Positions 1-11,713 of a DNA stretch of 64,000 nucleotides are shown in pieces. The translations under genes were made by a program, and so were the position numbers. Positions within the stretch are counted from its first letter, which is position 1, and each line of letters starts with the position of its first letter. Source of the DNA: Pelodera strongyloides (Eukaryota > Nematoda > Chromadorea > Rhabditida > Rhabditidae). The stretch is from positions 80,001 to 144,000 of the forward strand of contig JAANDG010000334.1 in assembly GCA_036852015.1 (NCBI GenBank). Direction: 5' to 3'. The notes below the pieces were generated by a model. That model saw nothing but the letters and a program-made list of their open reading frames with translations. It searched no databases and had not been told where the DNA came from.

Positions 1-867
1 CAGTCACCTGCCTAGCGCGACATGGGGTGTAGGTCTAATGTGGGAATTTTATTCACTTCATTTTTGTTACGTAATTAAGTGTGATGTCGTGACTTATTCA
101 CTTATTCTACGCGGGTGGAGGTACCACATATATTTTTATTAGTAATCATAGAGCAGCGTGGCACTCTAGTTAAAATATTGAGTTTAGTTTAGATAGGCAG
201 GGGAAGATGGCTGCTGCGGGGCGCCTGCCGAATACGAGTTCCACACTTCTAGTGTAGTGTGTGCTCGTCCCGCGCCAGTCACCTACCTAGCGCGACATGG
301 GGTGTAGGTCTAATGTGGGAATTTTATTCACTTCATTTTTGTTACGTAATTAAGTGTGATGTCGTGACTTATTCACTTATTCTACGCGGGGGGAGGTACC
401 ACATATATTTTTATTAGTAATCATAGAGCAGCGTGGCACTCTAGTTAAAATATTGAGTTTAGTTTAGATAGGCAGGGGAAGATGGCTGCTGCGGGGCGCC
501 TGCCGAATACGAGTTCCACACTTCTAGTGTAGTGTGTGCTCGTCCCGCGCCAGTCACCTGCCTAGCGCGACATGGGGTGTAGGTCTAATGTGGGAATTTT
601 ATTCACTTCATTTTGTTACGTAATTAAGTGTGATGTCGTGACTTATTCACTTATTCTACGCGGGGGGAGGTACCACATATATTTTTATTAGTAATCATAG
701 AGCAGCGTGGCACTCTAGTTAAAATATTTAGTTTAGTTTAGATAGGCAGGGGAAGATAGCTGCTGCGGGGCGCCTGCCGAATACGAGTTCCACACTTCTA
801 GTGTAGTGTGTGCTCGTCCCGCGCCAGTCACCTGCCTAGCGCGACATGGGGTGTAGGTCTGATGCAA
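1..867. repeat. 275-bp satellite, three full units plus a partial fourth
   Basis: Units begin at 1, 276, 551 and 825 (each starting CAGTCACCT), giving periods of 275, 275 and 274. Copies differ by only a handful of substitutions and one lost T, so they are recent or homogenised. The fourth copy diverges after about 867. The array starts at the window edge and probably continues leftwards. Each unit carries a GC-rich stretch able to fold (GGCAG...CTGCC) and a TAGTGTAGTGTG motif. No long ORF, 5S-like or tRNA-like promoter is visible. It may be plain satellite DNA or a tandem small-RNA gene; the sequence does not decide. Confidence 0.9.
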
Positions 868-968
868 TAATTTCATTCAATTCATTTTTGTTACGTTATT
901 TAATGGCTAATCTAATTGTAGACTATCATTAGTTTCCTGTTTGTTTCTGCCGGGGTCTAATTTCAGAT

Positions 969-1661
969 ATGAAACCTCTTGGGATGCGGTGTGCGATCGC
1001 ATCAGTTCACCGAGTCGACATTGTTTGCTGCTCGTATTCGTTCTTTTCTCCTGCCTCACAATCAGTAAGATTTGGTTAATTACTCATAATATTAACTAAT
1101 GTATTGTAATGTTAGTAACATGGGATTTTCATCAATACCACGCGACACTTTGGATTCACACTTTCGATTCTTCATCATGTCCAATCAATATTTTTGTGTT
1201 TAGGATTATGCGCGCACGCAATCTAAGGACGTCTCTCCCGTACGTCCCCGCGGCGTCGATGAAGCTGAACACCAACTTCGCTTTAAAGGTTAATCTTCGG
1301 TAAGTTTATCGAAAGTTTGACTGTTTCTGGTTGGTAACGCTGCCTTTTTATGTGTTATCCAAGCTTGACGGCTTTAATTTTGAAAATTTGGTTTTAATTG
1401 CTTCATATTGCATAAATATAGATTGAATGAATTAGTGGCCAGTGCAAGCCTAGATAAAGATCAGTTCAAGTTACAATGAAATAACGGCCGGTTCTTGAAA
1501 TGTAGGTTAAGTAAATCCCATAAATACGTAGGAATACTGAATGCATTAGTTAAAAATGCGTTTCCAAAAGCGTATGTTATTTCGCTTTTACTTGTAGTTG
1601 GTGATTTATGATTTATGTTTTTTTTTTGTTTTCAGGTGACCTGTCGCCATATCTCGCTTGA
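969..1661 (+). CDS. candidate small gene, 3 exons, 68 aa, unknown function
   Basis: Proposed exons are 969-1064, 1204-1288 and 1636-1661 (TGA at 1659). Lengths 96, 85 and 26 sum to 69 codons and keep phase at both splices. The ATG lies two bases after an AATTTCAG acceptor. Donors are GTAAGA and GTTAAT, and acceptors are TTTAG and TTTTCAG. The middle exon reads DYARTQSKDVSPVRPRG in the chosen frame, with coding-like codon use, but a second frame of that exon is also open. Exon 1 has an alternative frame that looks like a hydrophobic helix but cannot be spliced on. No family is recognised. The model could be wrong in its first exon or be chance. Confidence 0.35.
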
Positions 1662-2132
1662 ATGACACTGAGAACTCCGAAAACACTTTTAACGAATTAC
1701 GAAAAGGAATCTACACGACCGTTACATTGTACGACACCAAAACACCTAGATCAATTACTTCTACAACTTCTCTCCATAACTATCTTCTCATCAATATATA
1801 TATGTACACAAAAATGCAATAAATATTTGCATCCTTTGTTGGAGTTCATAGTACATCTGATGGAGTTGAACATAGTTCATTACAAATACTATACACTATT
1901 TTAAAATTTATTGTGTATGGTTGATTCAAGTAAACTGAACGTGAATTTAAATCTTTGCAGTTCATTTATGGGGGACCATATCCATATCGGCTTGCTCGGG
2001 CGAGTGATACATGATAACACAACAGAAGAACAGCCCTCTGTCTGGTTGAACCTATCAACGATCAACTGTTAGAACAAAGTGAAAATAAAATTAGTTTTTC
2101 AAATATTTTTATTTCAAACCTGGCATTCTGTC
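1662..2132. other. gene-free stretch, likely 3' flank
   Basis: AT-rich sequence after the candidate small gene. It contains AATAAA-type signals near 1818 and 2085 that could end its mRNA. Nothing else is seen. Confidence 0.5.
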
Positions 2133-2303
2133 TTAAAGCGAACTGCTAGCCCCTTTGGAAAATTTGCATATGATAAGCACATCCTATGTATCCTATGCTA
2201 ATTTTGTACGATTGCCGTGGACGATCGTACAAAATTAGCACAGGATACATAGGATTTGCTTATCATATGCAAATTTTCCAAAGGGGCTAGTATTTCGCTT
2301 TAA
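2133..2303. mobile_element. family A TTAA element (near-perfect palindrome)
   Basis: A 171-bp fold-back element bounded by TTAA. The left end TTAAAGCG plus GCTAGCCCCTTTGG is mirrored by CCAAAGGGGCTAG and CGCTTTAA. Arms are about 80 bp and meet near ACGATTGCCGTGGACGATCG. Other copies lie at 20756, 26271 and 37285. It is non-coding and has no transposase. Both arms carry the octamer ATTTGCAT. Confidence 0.9.
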
Positions 2304-3133
2304 AATGTTGTGCATCATAATAAATGTACTCGATGTACTGGAATACCAAGGGCTCTTCACCCGGCTGGTATCTTATTATACAAAGGAGAAGAGTTTGTTT
2401 GGTCTTTTGTTTGTGTGGACGATACAATGTACGTTTGTTGTGTGTGATACCGTACCGTAAGATTGATACAGTATCTTGGCTTGTGACAATTTGTGTTAAT
2501 TAAATGGTTGTGTGTCATTAGTACCGTTTCATAGCATCCTACGTTAATAATTGTACATTTTTAGATAAGTAAGTATTGTGTTCTTGTGTGTATTTATTTT
2601 ACTGTGTATTTTATTATTTGTACAATGTTCAACTAGTCCCGCTAAAATATTTATTAGTTTTTAAGTTTCGTTCTTTATTTTGTACGAAGCTCGCCGTGCG
2701 GCTCTTTTCTTCCTCAGAAATGGGATATCCTGAAAGTATTTATTTAAAAATTTGATAAACAATTATTGATTTTCGTCTTTGTTATATTCATAGTGTCTAA
2801 TAGGATAGGAGTAATAGTATATTTGCTCCACAATAATTTTTAACAATGATTTGGAACTTAGCTCACCTCTAAATAAGATTACGGTAGGATGGAATAAAAG
2901 GATACCGTATATCCTTCCATGTACTAGAACTGGAGAAAAATACGGTAAGCGAATGTCGCTATAATAAATAAATAGCAGCTACGGTAGTATCATGTGTGAG
3001 TTGGGTACCGTATTATCTAGTGCTATTTTACCTGGAAGCACTCGCACGCTGTCCTCTCTTTACGCCAATTTTTGTCTCGTTGTGGATAGCAGAAACCACC
3101 TTCAGCACCCTGAAAAGAGGATTTTTGTAAATG
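2304..3133. other. gene-free stretch
   Basis: AT-rich sequence with scattered TACGGTA/TACCGTA words, which are frequent throughout the window. No exon with both splice signals and coding bias was found. Confidence 0.4.
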
Positions 3134-3280
3134 TTAAAGCGAAATATCGGCCGGTTTTTGAAGCGTTTATGCTAACTTGCTCGAATTTCGCTCGATTTTT
3201 TATCCCAAGTTATGTTCATTTGCATACGTTGCATAAAAATGCTGGTGTACTCGATGTGTTTCAAAAACCTCTTCAAGAGA
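3134..3280. mobile_element. family B TTAA element, 3' end lost
   Basis: Begins TTAAAGCGAAATATCGGCCG and follows the family B interior (CTCGAATTT..GCTCGATTTTTTAT, TTCATTTGCATA, GTACTCGATGTGTTTCAAAAAC). It breaks off before the usual CCGGCCGGTATTTCGCTTTAA terminus. A 124-codon ORF overlapping it (2992-3366) is therefore not a gene. Confidence 0.75.
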
Positions 3281-4592
3281 CGCTCGGAATCATAGCACAG
3301 TGGTTGTGTGGAATTTCCAGGGAAACGCTCGAGTTCAAAGTCATACCTATACGTTACTGGTGGTAAATGCTATAACGGGTTATAGGCTTCGTGAAACTCT
3401 TGCGCATACCATAAAAGCATACTGTAACTGTACCGTATAGCATAACTTGGATTACCAACAATAATTATGGATTTTGGTATAAATATGCATGTATAGCAAA
3501 GAAGAGTACTGTATCTTTTCCCTAGATCTAGACGCTCGTGCCTTTTATTTTTTATTTGCTTCATTGTTTGTCGATAAAAAAATAAACTACAAAAAAGAAC
3601 ATTTTCCAATCTGCTCTTTGATGGAGAGTTTCTTTGAAACCGATTTTTACTCATCTATAAGCGTCTTATAGGTTTTACTAACAATAAGCCGCTTATGTCA
3701 CTTTCGTGTTGCGGAATGTTTATTTGCTGCACGTATTTTTGTCTTATAGTTGTAAAATTCGCTTGAACGCCAAGATGTGTTTCTGATGTATCTAAGAAGC
3801 ATAGACATTGAATTTGTTCATAGTTCTTGTCTTTACTTTATGATCAAGTCATGGAGTAGATGTTTGCGTAATGGATGTATTATTTCCGCACTGCAAAAAA
3901 TTATGGCGCTGTGTTAAAACTTCCATAATCATAAAAGCAAACTATGTCAACTGGACCTCCTTTCATGAATTCATTGACACATCAAAGATGTTGAGAAAAT
4001 TGCGAAACAAATGTTTAACCAGAATGCATACTGTAGCTTTGCTTTCGTGCTGATTCCGGCCAAAACTTATTTCAGCATTTCAATTTCGGTTTCGGCATAC
4101 TTATAAATTAAGCTTTATTTATAAATTAAGCCTTATTTTTAAATTAAGCCTTATTTTTAAACTAATTGTAAGACTTGCACGCCTCTAGCCTCTAGTCGGA
4201 CTGTGAAGCTCAGAAAAGAAGCTGCATGTGATTATTTAATTTCTTGTTATAATTAGAGTTTATCAACAACCAATTATCGATAAACATTTGTCCAAGTGGT
4301 TTGCCTTGCTTTTCCCGTCACGGTGTGCTTTTGCTATCTTGCGTTTAGCGGTACAACGTGCTCGATCATTTTCATTTTTCGTTATCATTATCAATGTTGT
4401 CTATTCGATTCAAGGCAAACCACGTGTGTTTTGCTTTTCCTAGTTTTATGCTTCTATTATTTATTATTGAACTACTATTATTTATTCATTCAAAGTTATC
4501 CTTTTATTTTAATTACTATTAAAATTTTTAGCGCTGTAAAGGTCAGACCCGAAAACTACTCTCTGTTTCTCTAATAAAACATCAGAATTTTC
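3281..4592. other. gene-free stretch with a short tandem repeat
   Basis: No supported exon. Near 4104-4163 an AT-rich unit of about 20 bp (TAAATTAAGCCTTATTTT) is repeated three times. Confidence 0.4.
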
Positions 4593-4761
4593 TTAAGAAA
4601 TACAGGCAGGTTTTTGAAACGCATCGTAGACAACTGAATCCTTACGCATTTAAGCTAATTTGCTCGAATTTAGCTCGATTTTTTATTCTAATTTATGTTC
4701 ATTTGCATAGAATGCTGGTGTACTCGATGTGTTTCAAAAAAAGGCCGGTATTTCGCTTTAA
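4593..4761. mobile_element. family B TTAA element
   Basis: Bounded by TTAA at 4593 and 4758. The left end is degenerate (TTAAGAAATACAGGCAGG) and the right end is canonical (GGCCGGTATTTCGCTTTAA). The interior matches the family. Confidence 0.8.
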
Positions 4762-4851
4762 TACTGAAAATTTTATTTTGGCAAACTTTGAGAAATAAAC
4801 TTGGATTTGTTTGTATTAGCGTTAGGGAATTAATCTACTGCACTCGGCCGA

Positions 4852-5265
4852 TTAAAGGGTCAGGCCCATTTCAAATGACCCCTATTTTTGATGATTCCAT
4901 CTGATTCTCCATGTCAACTATAGTAGGATGCAATATTTTTCTAATTTTCAAGCGCAAAATTCACGCCGTATTCATCGATTTACCCCTGCCAGTCATACCC
5001 AACTATTTATCGCATTTGTCACGCCCCTTCGCGCTGATTGGGCAATATGCTCTATTGGGCGTGGCAACTGCGATATCGGCCAATCAGCGCGAATGGGCGT
5101 GCCAACTGCGATGGATAGCTGTGTATGACTGCTCACGGTAAATGAATAATCAGTGATTTTTGCGCTTGAAAATTAGAAAATTATTGCATCCTACTATATT
5201 TGACAAGGAGAATCAGATGGAATCATCAAAGATAGGGGTCATTTGAAATGGGCCTGACCCTTTAA
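4852..5265. mobile_element. family D: 414-bp TTAA element with long inverted repeats
   Basis: Starts TTAAAGGGTCAGGCCCATTT and ends AAATGGGCCTGACCCTTTAA. The arms remain complementary for roughly 150 bp (ATGATTCCATCTGATTCTCC and TAGTAGGATGCAATA are both mirrored). The centre carries a smaller inverted pair around GCGCTGATTGG and CCAATCAGCGC. Fragments of the terminus recur near 24645 and 50800. Two overlapping 66-76 codon ORFs inside are shadows of the inverted repeat. Confidence 0.85.
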
Positions 5266-5331
5266 AGTTTGTTTGTGGAATCAGTGAGTAAACCAACCTG
5301 ACCATCACTTACAACTTAAAGAATAACTTTT

Positions 5332-5469
5332 TTAAAGCGAATTACCGGCCGATTTTTGAAACACATCGAGTACAACTGAATTCTTACGTATTTCTGTTCA
5401 TTTGCATAATCTGCATAAGAATTCCGGGTACTCGATGTGTTTAAAAAACCAGGCGGTATTTCGCTTTAA
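5332..5469. mobile_element. family B TTAA element inside a duplicated segment
   Basis: TTAAAGCGAATTACCGGCCG to CGGTATTTCGCTTTAA. It is flanked on the left (about 5266-5331) and right (about 5470-5538) by two diverged copies of the same ~65-bp sequence, recognisable by CTTACAACTTAAAGAATAA and CTTACAACCTAAAGAATAA. Confidence 0.8.
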
Positions 5470-5539
5470 AGTTTATTTGTAGAATCACTGAGCAAGCAAA
5501 CCTAACCATCTCTTACAACCTAAAGAATAATTTTTTTAA

Positions 5540-6582
5540 AGGATGTTTTTAGTTCAGCTTGCACCTTTTTTTAATATTGGCCATTCATAAAATAACTGTG
5601 ATTCTTCAGAATACGGAAAATTTAATAAAATTATCGATGTTCCTCGCGTAACAGTTTATTTATTTTTCTCTTACATTTATTAATTACCAGGGCAATCGAA
5701 TCTTTTTTTAACGGTTTATGAAACAAATGCTTGAGATTTGTATTTTCTATGTGTTATATGCAAATCATATCCATACTGTACCGGAAACGGAGCGGACGGC
5801 TGGTACATAACACATGTAAGCGTAGCTGACCAACGTACGTTTCAAAAACACGTGCCATACCGCTTGAAAGTTCTCACACAAACAAACGCGTCACAGATGT
5901 TTTGCACTTTGTGTAAAGTGGTGAGAAAAGGTAAACACGGAAGCAGGGTTCTTTTTTATTTTGTTATCGACCTCTTTTCCTCTCTACTCCAGAAAAAATC
6001 TTTAAACTTTTCAAAATGTTATTTAAATTATTATGCAAGCTTTTCACTTTGTGGAAATGTTAGAAATATAACAATAAAGGTATTGTACAATAAGCTTTGC
6101 GCAGAGGCGATAACGTGACCAATGACGCTCTGCCGAGGTGCGTTTATTGCTGGTTGAAAACTCTGTACAAACTCTTTACAAACATGATTCGACCAAAGCG
6201 AATTTCAACGTAAACCCGTAAAGTCACATATGCTGTAGACGTAAATTAAAATTAGTAGTCTGTACTCATAACTCATAACCATCTTCTTGCTCTACTGATG
6301 TTTACTAAGACTCTTTTTTCACTGTAAATTAGAATAAAACATTGTTAAGGACTGGTTAACTACTTTGTAGCTTTGTACTGAAGATGATGTTTGTTTATTC
6401 TAACTAAAGTTTCCGTAAGAGATGTATTCACTAAAAGGTTATTTGAGATTACCTTTCTGCATTTTTTCCTTTGAGTTGTGTTTTGAAGCCCTGTGCTATT
6501 TCGTAACTCCCCAGCCCTATTTGGGTATGTGATGTAGTAAACAAGGTCCAGTTCGTCGTTGAATAAGCCCCATATATTTCCT
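5540..6582. other. gene-free stretch with an element remnant
   Basis: No supported gene. Around 5831-5870 the motif ACGTTTCAAAAACACGTGCC...CCGCTTGAA is a decayed right end of a family E element. A 126-codon ORF across it is discounted. Confidence 0.4.
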
Positions 6583-6760
6583 TTAAAGTGGCGTGACACG
6601 TGTTTTTGACACTCATGCTGGACCCTTTCTATTCCCATATACATATTAATGCAATTCTGTGCCATCTTCGGCATAGATATACGGACACAGAAATGTGCAT
6701 AGAATACATGAGAATGCAGTACCAAGCATATTTTCAAAACCATACGGATTTTATAATTAA
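6583..6760. mobile_element. family E-like TTAA element
   Basis: Starts TTAAAGTGGCGTGACACGTG, which is the family E terminus read from its other end. It ends near TTTTCAAAACCATACGG...TTATAATTAA. The interior is diverged, so the right limit is less certain. Confidence 0.5.
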
Positions 6761-7266
6761 TGTTCCTGTATTTTGGTTTCGTCCTATTAGGAAGACAGAT
6801 ATAACAGAGGCAAACACCGAATAGTTTCCGAAATTCCGAATTTCCCAATTTTGCACTTTCTCCAGTTTCGGGTTTCCAGCTTCCTAGCCAATTGCAAGAA
6901 AATTAGCCCAATTACGCCATTACCCGAACTACAAACTACAATTTTTGACTATAAACTAGAACATAACCTCGCCATATTTTTTTAAAGAACATTTTGTTTC
7001 TGTTCGACTTTTTTTGTTGTTCACTTTGTTTTTTTCCTTCAAAAGCTTTTCCTGCTTCTTTATCAGTTGTGATTTGCGAATTATTTCCGAATTAACCCAG
7101 TTTATATGTCTGAGAATTCGTAATCTTTTTTCTTTGAAGTGACAGATCGAGTGGTATAAAAAGTACAGGCGTTCAGTAAAAAACATGCGATTTATGGAAA
7201 TTTATGAGCTATAGAGCAAAGTACTGCAGTTGTTTGGTCGATTAGCTTATAGTAATCCTCCCTGTG

Positions 7267-7267
<1 letters not shown>
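6761..7267. other. gene-free stretch
   Basis: Nothing supported. Near 6830-6870 there is a short run of TTTCCGAAATTCCGAATTTCC words. Confidence 0.35.
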
Positions 7268-7318
<51 letters not shown>

Positions 7319-7331
7319 TTCTCTCTCGCTC
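7268..7331. repeat. CT microsatellite
   Basis: About 60 bases of nearly pure CT dinucleotides. Confidence 0.95.
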
Positions 7332-9348
7332 AATATTCTTTTTCATCATGGTCTGTTTACAGAGTTTACAGAGTAATTTTTAGAGTAAACAAGCGCGATT
7401 CATTTAAATTTGTTGATTTAGTTTTAACTCTCCCCGTATCTCAGTCTCACTCCCTGTCATCTCTTGGTATCTTTAGTAAAATAACAAAAAATTGCATTAC
7501 AAATACTAACCTGTTGTTGGCATATCTGCCGGCATTTGTCCTGTTTGTCCTGGCATCTTTTGCCATCTAGTGGTGGTTTATATTCAATACATTTACACGT
7601 GAAATCCGTACCATCCCAGCCAGTACAGTAGCCGTACCTGAAATTTCATTGTGTTTTTTTCTGACCACGTACCTAATACCGTAATGCTCAAAATGGCTAC
7701 AACACCAGTCGCAGATTTTTTCGTGTGCCGTAGCTATAGATTACGGGTGGTATCTTGTAAGATTACACATTGAGAGTGTAGCAGATGAACTATATGTAGG
7801 TGTTCTCTCTCCATTAGGTATATTCTTGCCTAATTACTGTAAGCATCCAAATAAATCGAAAGCCTAAGCCTAAGCCTAAGCCTAAGCCTAAGCCTAAGCC
7901 CAACCTAAGTAAACATTTCCTACCAATATGAGTCAGTTTTGCATATTTCGTCGCACGTTCGATGATCATCAAGGCCGCAGTCGGACCTGTAAGCTGAATC
8001 GTAATTGGCGCAATAACATAGCTCGATCCAGTGATTCTTGCCGCCAGTGCGCCAAATGTGTGCGAGAAAAGCGCCGCATCCGACTGGCGCGAAAACAATG
8101 CCCCCGGGCCCCGGGTTCGCGTTCGATTCCTACCTCGGGATATATAATTTTTTTTAAAAAGAATGACAATATTTTTGCAAAGGTCGGTGATGGTGCGCTG
8201 CTTTCTATTTTATAGGTGCCGTTCCCTCAATTCATCCCTACTATCTGTTTTTTTTTCTCCGTTCTACCTACGTGTTTTCTATTTTTATTTATGCTATAGC
8301 TAGTTTCTCGTCTTTCATTTATAGTTTCCCGTAACTATATAACTACACTTATACCACTGCTACGACCTTGTTACCGGCCATCTTCCGTGTTAAACTATCA
8401 TTTGAAAACCAGTTTTCTACTCACATTCAACCTAACGCGGTACTCTTTTACAGTTTGCAGACTCATTACTTTATACGCATTGTTGGCTGCAAAAACTCTT
8501 TTTCCCCGTAAAACCTATTGGTTTGCAAATGATACAGTAAAAAAAAGCAGAAAATGTGCCGCGGAACTTTGGCGCTTGATTGATGCGAAAGTGAAACTGA
8601 GAACTGTAAAGGTGAAACTGAAAGTGATGAGGTCAAAAGTCAAAAACTGAAACTTAGATGACCGAAGCTGAAAGTGGAAAGTCGGAAAGTCGGAAATAAG
8701 AAGCTGAAACTAGAAACTAGAAACCGAAACCAAAAGCGAAACCGAACTTGAGAAAATCGAAACTTATTGTTAGACTAAAGCTAAAGCGAAACTGAGAAAG
8801 CGGAAGAAATTACATAATAATTTTGGGAGTGAAATACTAATTTGTGAAAAACTTGTGGAAAAAAAAACCACGTTGTAATTTGTTCTGATCCATTTAAGTG
8901 GCCCTACTACTTTCAGCCTAACAATAAATGTCTTTTCCCTCTAAATATATTCCGTTATTATTCTTCGGAACGCTTGTGCAAATCAATTCCCTCCTCATAT
9001 AACATTACTAGAGGATAATTTTCAATTCCTTTGTGCTTATTTTGGTGCAATTTAGCGCTGCGCGCGCTGAAGTGGGCGCGCATGCTTATATTGTGCTATT
9101 GCTAGGTTGCTTTCTTACGCCATACAAAAACAAACTCAAAACTATTGTCCACTTACACTTATGGGTTTATATGTAGTTGTTACTAAAAGAGGAGGCCCTT
9201 GAAAAATAGAGAATAAGATGCCGAAGTTCTCACCCTCTACTTACTATTTCGAAATTAGCAAATGGAAAGAAAGGGAGCAGGCCCGTGAAAAACATGCATT
9301 CGAATATGAGCAAAAATTTTGTTAGCAGTATTGTATGACATCCGTTTT
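7332..9348. other. gene-free stretch with telomere-like and purine-rich repeats
   Basis: Contains the CCTAAG array listed separately. At about 8580-8800 there is a purine-rich degenerate repeat built on GAAACTGAAA/GAAACCGAAA. Open frames here are short and lack convincing splice context. Confidence 0.4.
7861..7902. repeat. interstitial telomere-like array (CCTAAG)n
   Basis: About six uninterrupted CCTAAG units, the complement of CTTAGG and hence of TTAGGC in another register. TTAGGC is the telomeric unit known from nematodes. The minus-strand ORF across it reads as a Leu-Gly repeat and is an artefact. Confidence 0.85.
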
Positions 9349-9390
9349 TTGAAACGGCCATCCTACCATGCGGATGTTATACCGCTTTAA
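9349..9390. mobile_element. family E right-end fragment
   Basis: GCGGATGTTATACCGCTTTAA at the right matches the inverted family E terminus (TTAAAGCGGTATAACATCCG). The left end is not identifiable. Confidence 0.5.
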
Positions 9391-10025
9391 AGGAAGGCAG
9401 TCACTTCAAAATCAACTTTTTTATTCGATTTTTATTAGATGCAAGCAGATTTATAAAACAATATGCAACCCATAAAAATCCACAAAAAATGGAACTCAGG
9501 GAGAGAAATCAATGAGAATGAGTTTTGATAAATGACCGACGCCGGTGCATATATGCAATTGCCAGGGGTACTTGGAGAGTGAACAGCCTGCAGTGTTACA
9601 CCTGGCGCGTGGTTTATCACTGCAGGGTATTTATTATGAAACTCTATACGGGCAATTATAAACTACGGTATATAAGTAAAAGTCATAAACAGGGATTTCT
9701 CTCCCTGAGTTCGTTTTGCCGTACTTTGGCGCTGGAATCGTCGTTTTCTTCACATACTTGAACAATTAATGAAAAGCGAATAAAAAATACGAATTTGTAG
9801 TGACTGCGATCCTTTAACAGTACTATATATTTACCAGACATTTAGACTTTCGACGGTACATACATTTGTTTTCCACATGACAAATAAATATTCTTTGGTG
9901 ATTTGGATGTTTCGTATAAAAATGCAGCAAAATTTTTGAATTGAAAGAGCAAAAATGCTCCACTGTTACCCATGTGTGGAACCAAGTACTATGTTTCATC
10001 TATATGATAAAAACATCGAACTTTC
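9391..10025. other. gene-free stretch
   Basis: Nothing supported beyond chance ORFs of fewer than 80 codons. Confidence 0.35.
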
Positions 10026-10168
10026 ATGGGGTTTCCAACTATTCTGAAAATTTACAGTATTTTGGAACTGCACGAGAACTCTTTTTTAATTTTTCTACAG
10101 GTTTCGTCCAAAAATACGATAGTTTTGACAGAATGACACCGAATTTTTGGGGTACTTGGAAACCCCAT
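10026..10168. mobile_element. family G fold-back element
   Basis: A 143-bp element with inverted ends ATGGGGTTTCCAA and TTGGAAACCCCAT. A second copy is at 35499-35640 with the same interior (GAAAATTTACAGTATTTTGG; TTTTGACAGAATGACACCG). The 76-codon ORFs on both strands are shadows of it. Confidence 0.75.
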
Positions 10169-11704
10169 TAACATAAATGGTAATTCTTGCAGCGGCTGTG
10201 TAATTGTATTTGTAATTGATCTAATTGTATAGTTGAGTGGGTAACCATGAAATCTTGCAAAATTGTCGAAACTCACCACACAATATTGAATAGAATGGGC
10301 AGCGGCAATAATAGACGAATCATTGTCTGCAATCAGTTACAAAATTAACACAATTATTCGTGGACTTACAATTAGGGTAATTAGGGTAAAGGGACGTAAA
10401 CGTGCTAAGCTTTAATGCAAGCACTCATAATGTAATTCCTGTGACAGTACACAATGTATAAGGACTATGAACATAACACATAAAGAAACAATTAACAAAA
10501 CAGTATAAATATAAGGAGTGAGTAGCTCAGTATTGTAAACATTTGCGTAAAATATACAGTGGTCGTACTTCATTTAGACTTGCAGAGTATTTCTTAGTTA
10601 CAGTTCCTAATGTGCTGTCCTTATAAGTATGTGATTCTTTCATTAGTGGTCTCGATGTTGCCATTTCTTGAAATATTGTGATCAGTCATAATATTTCGTA
10701 ACATAATTACAGTAGCCCTAGTGGCTCTAGGTAGGTAAAAGTCGTGATCGTAATAACGGTGGTTTGCAGTTGGTTACATTACACGCCAACGCTACGGCTA
10801 CTGTAGTTACGTTACAATTGACATGGATGTTGAAAACAGGATTACGGTCACTTAATGCAGAAAAGTCGGCATTTTACGTTACAGTAAGGTGCGCATAGTC
10901 ATAGGTAACACGAAGTCGCTCAAGAATTTGTACAGTGAGATACCCTAGCAGGACCCATAGGGCATGCGTCCTGCTAGACACCCAGGCTCCAAGTAGCCCT
11001 GTAATAGCCCGGGTGCTGCCAGGTTGCAGCTCCGCTGACACATAGGTCTGTGTCACCCGCGCTCGCACTGTACCTGTTCTAAATAGGCATTACGGTCAGA
11101 GACCGACGCGAGAGTGTGCAATAGTATAGCCGCAGACACAATTCAAACTCCTCTTAAATGCTTTCTCAACAAGCTGTTCTCTTTCACAAAAGAGAGCAGA
11201 CATATAAAAAAAGCAATGAGCAAAAAAAAATGAAATCATCCTCCCGCCCCTTTGTAGTTTTTGCAAATTTTCCGAGTTTTCCCCGCGCTAAGACGTATAT
11301 CCCAAATGCAATGTTGCAAGATTTATGGGAGAAATATTGCGTAAGGTCGGGTTTGCGGAAAAACTTTAAAGGGATAATGCACTTCCGGTAGATTAAAGGG
11401 AATTTAGTGCTTGTTAGAGAGGATTTATAGGGTTAGAACTTTTTGGAAATAATGAAGCTGGAATGTATGTTGTCTATTTGTTACTGTATTTGGATGTAGT
11501 ATTGAACTCGTATGCATATTCGTTTGTGACGTCACACACCGTAAAAAAGTGTCACGTATACGTGTATAAAAGTGTAAATTTATAAATTCGAAATGAAATT
11601 TAATAGATTTTTCAAGCCCTAACGACATATGTTTTCCCGGGCTCTGAGTTCTGACCCCAGACATTCGTTAATTATTAATTAATTAATTAATTATATAATT
11701 GTAA
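10169..11704. other. gene-free stretch upstream of TTC38
   Basis: No supported exon. A hairpin AGCAGGAC...GTCCTGCT lies at about 10949-10977. Promoter elements cannot be assigned by eye. Confidence 0.35.
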
Positions 11705-11712
11705 TTTTTCAG
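11705..11712 (+). promoter_or_regulatory. acceptor one base before the TTC38 start codon
   Basis: TTTTTCAG precedes an A and then the ATG. This is either a trans-splice site for a spliced leader or the end of a 5'UTR intron; the sequence alone cannot separate the two. Confidence 0.55.
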
Positions 11713-11713
11713 A

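Noticed and set aside
6360..6848. 162-codon minus-strand ORF, among the longest intergenic frames
   Set aside because: It runs through the family E-like element at 6583-6760, has no recognisable domain and no splice context; most likely chance.
8100..8160. B-box-like GCGTTCGATTCC followed by a T run, suggestive of a tRNA end
   Set aside because: No A box at the right distance and no pairing T stem.
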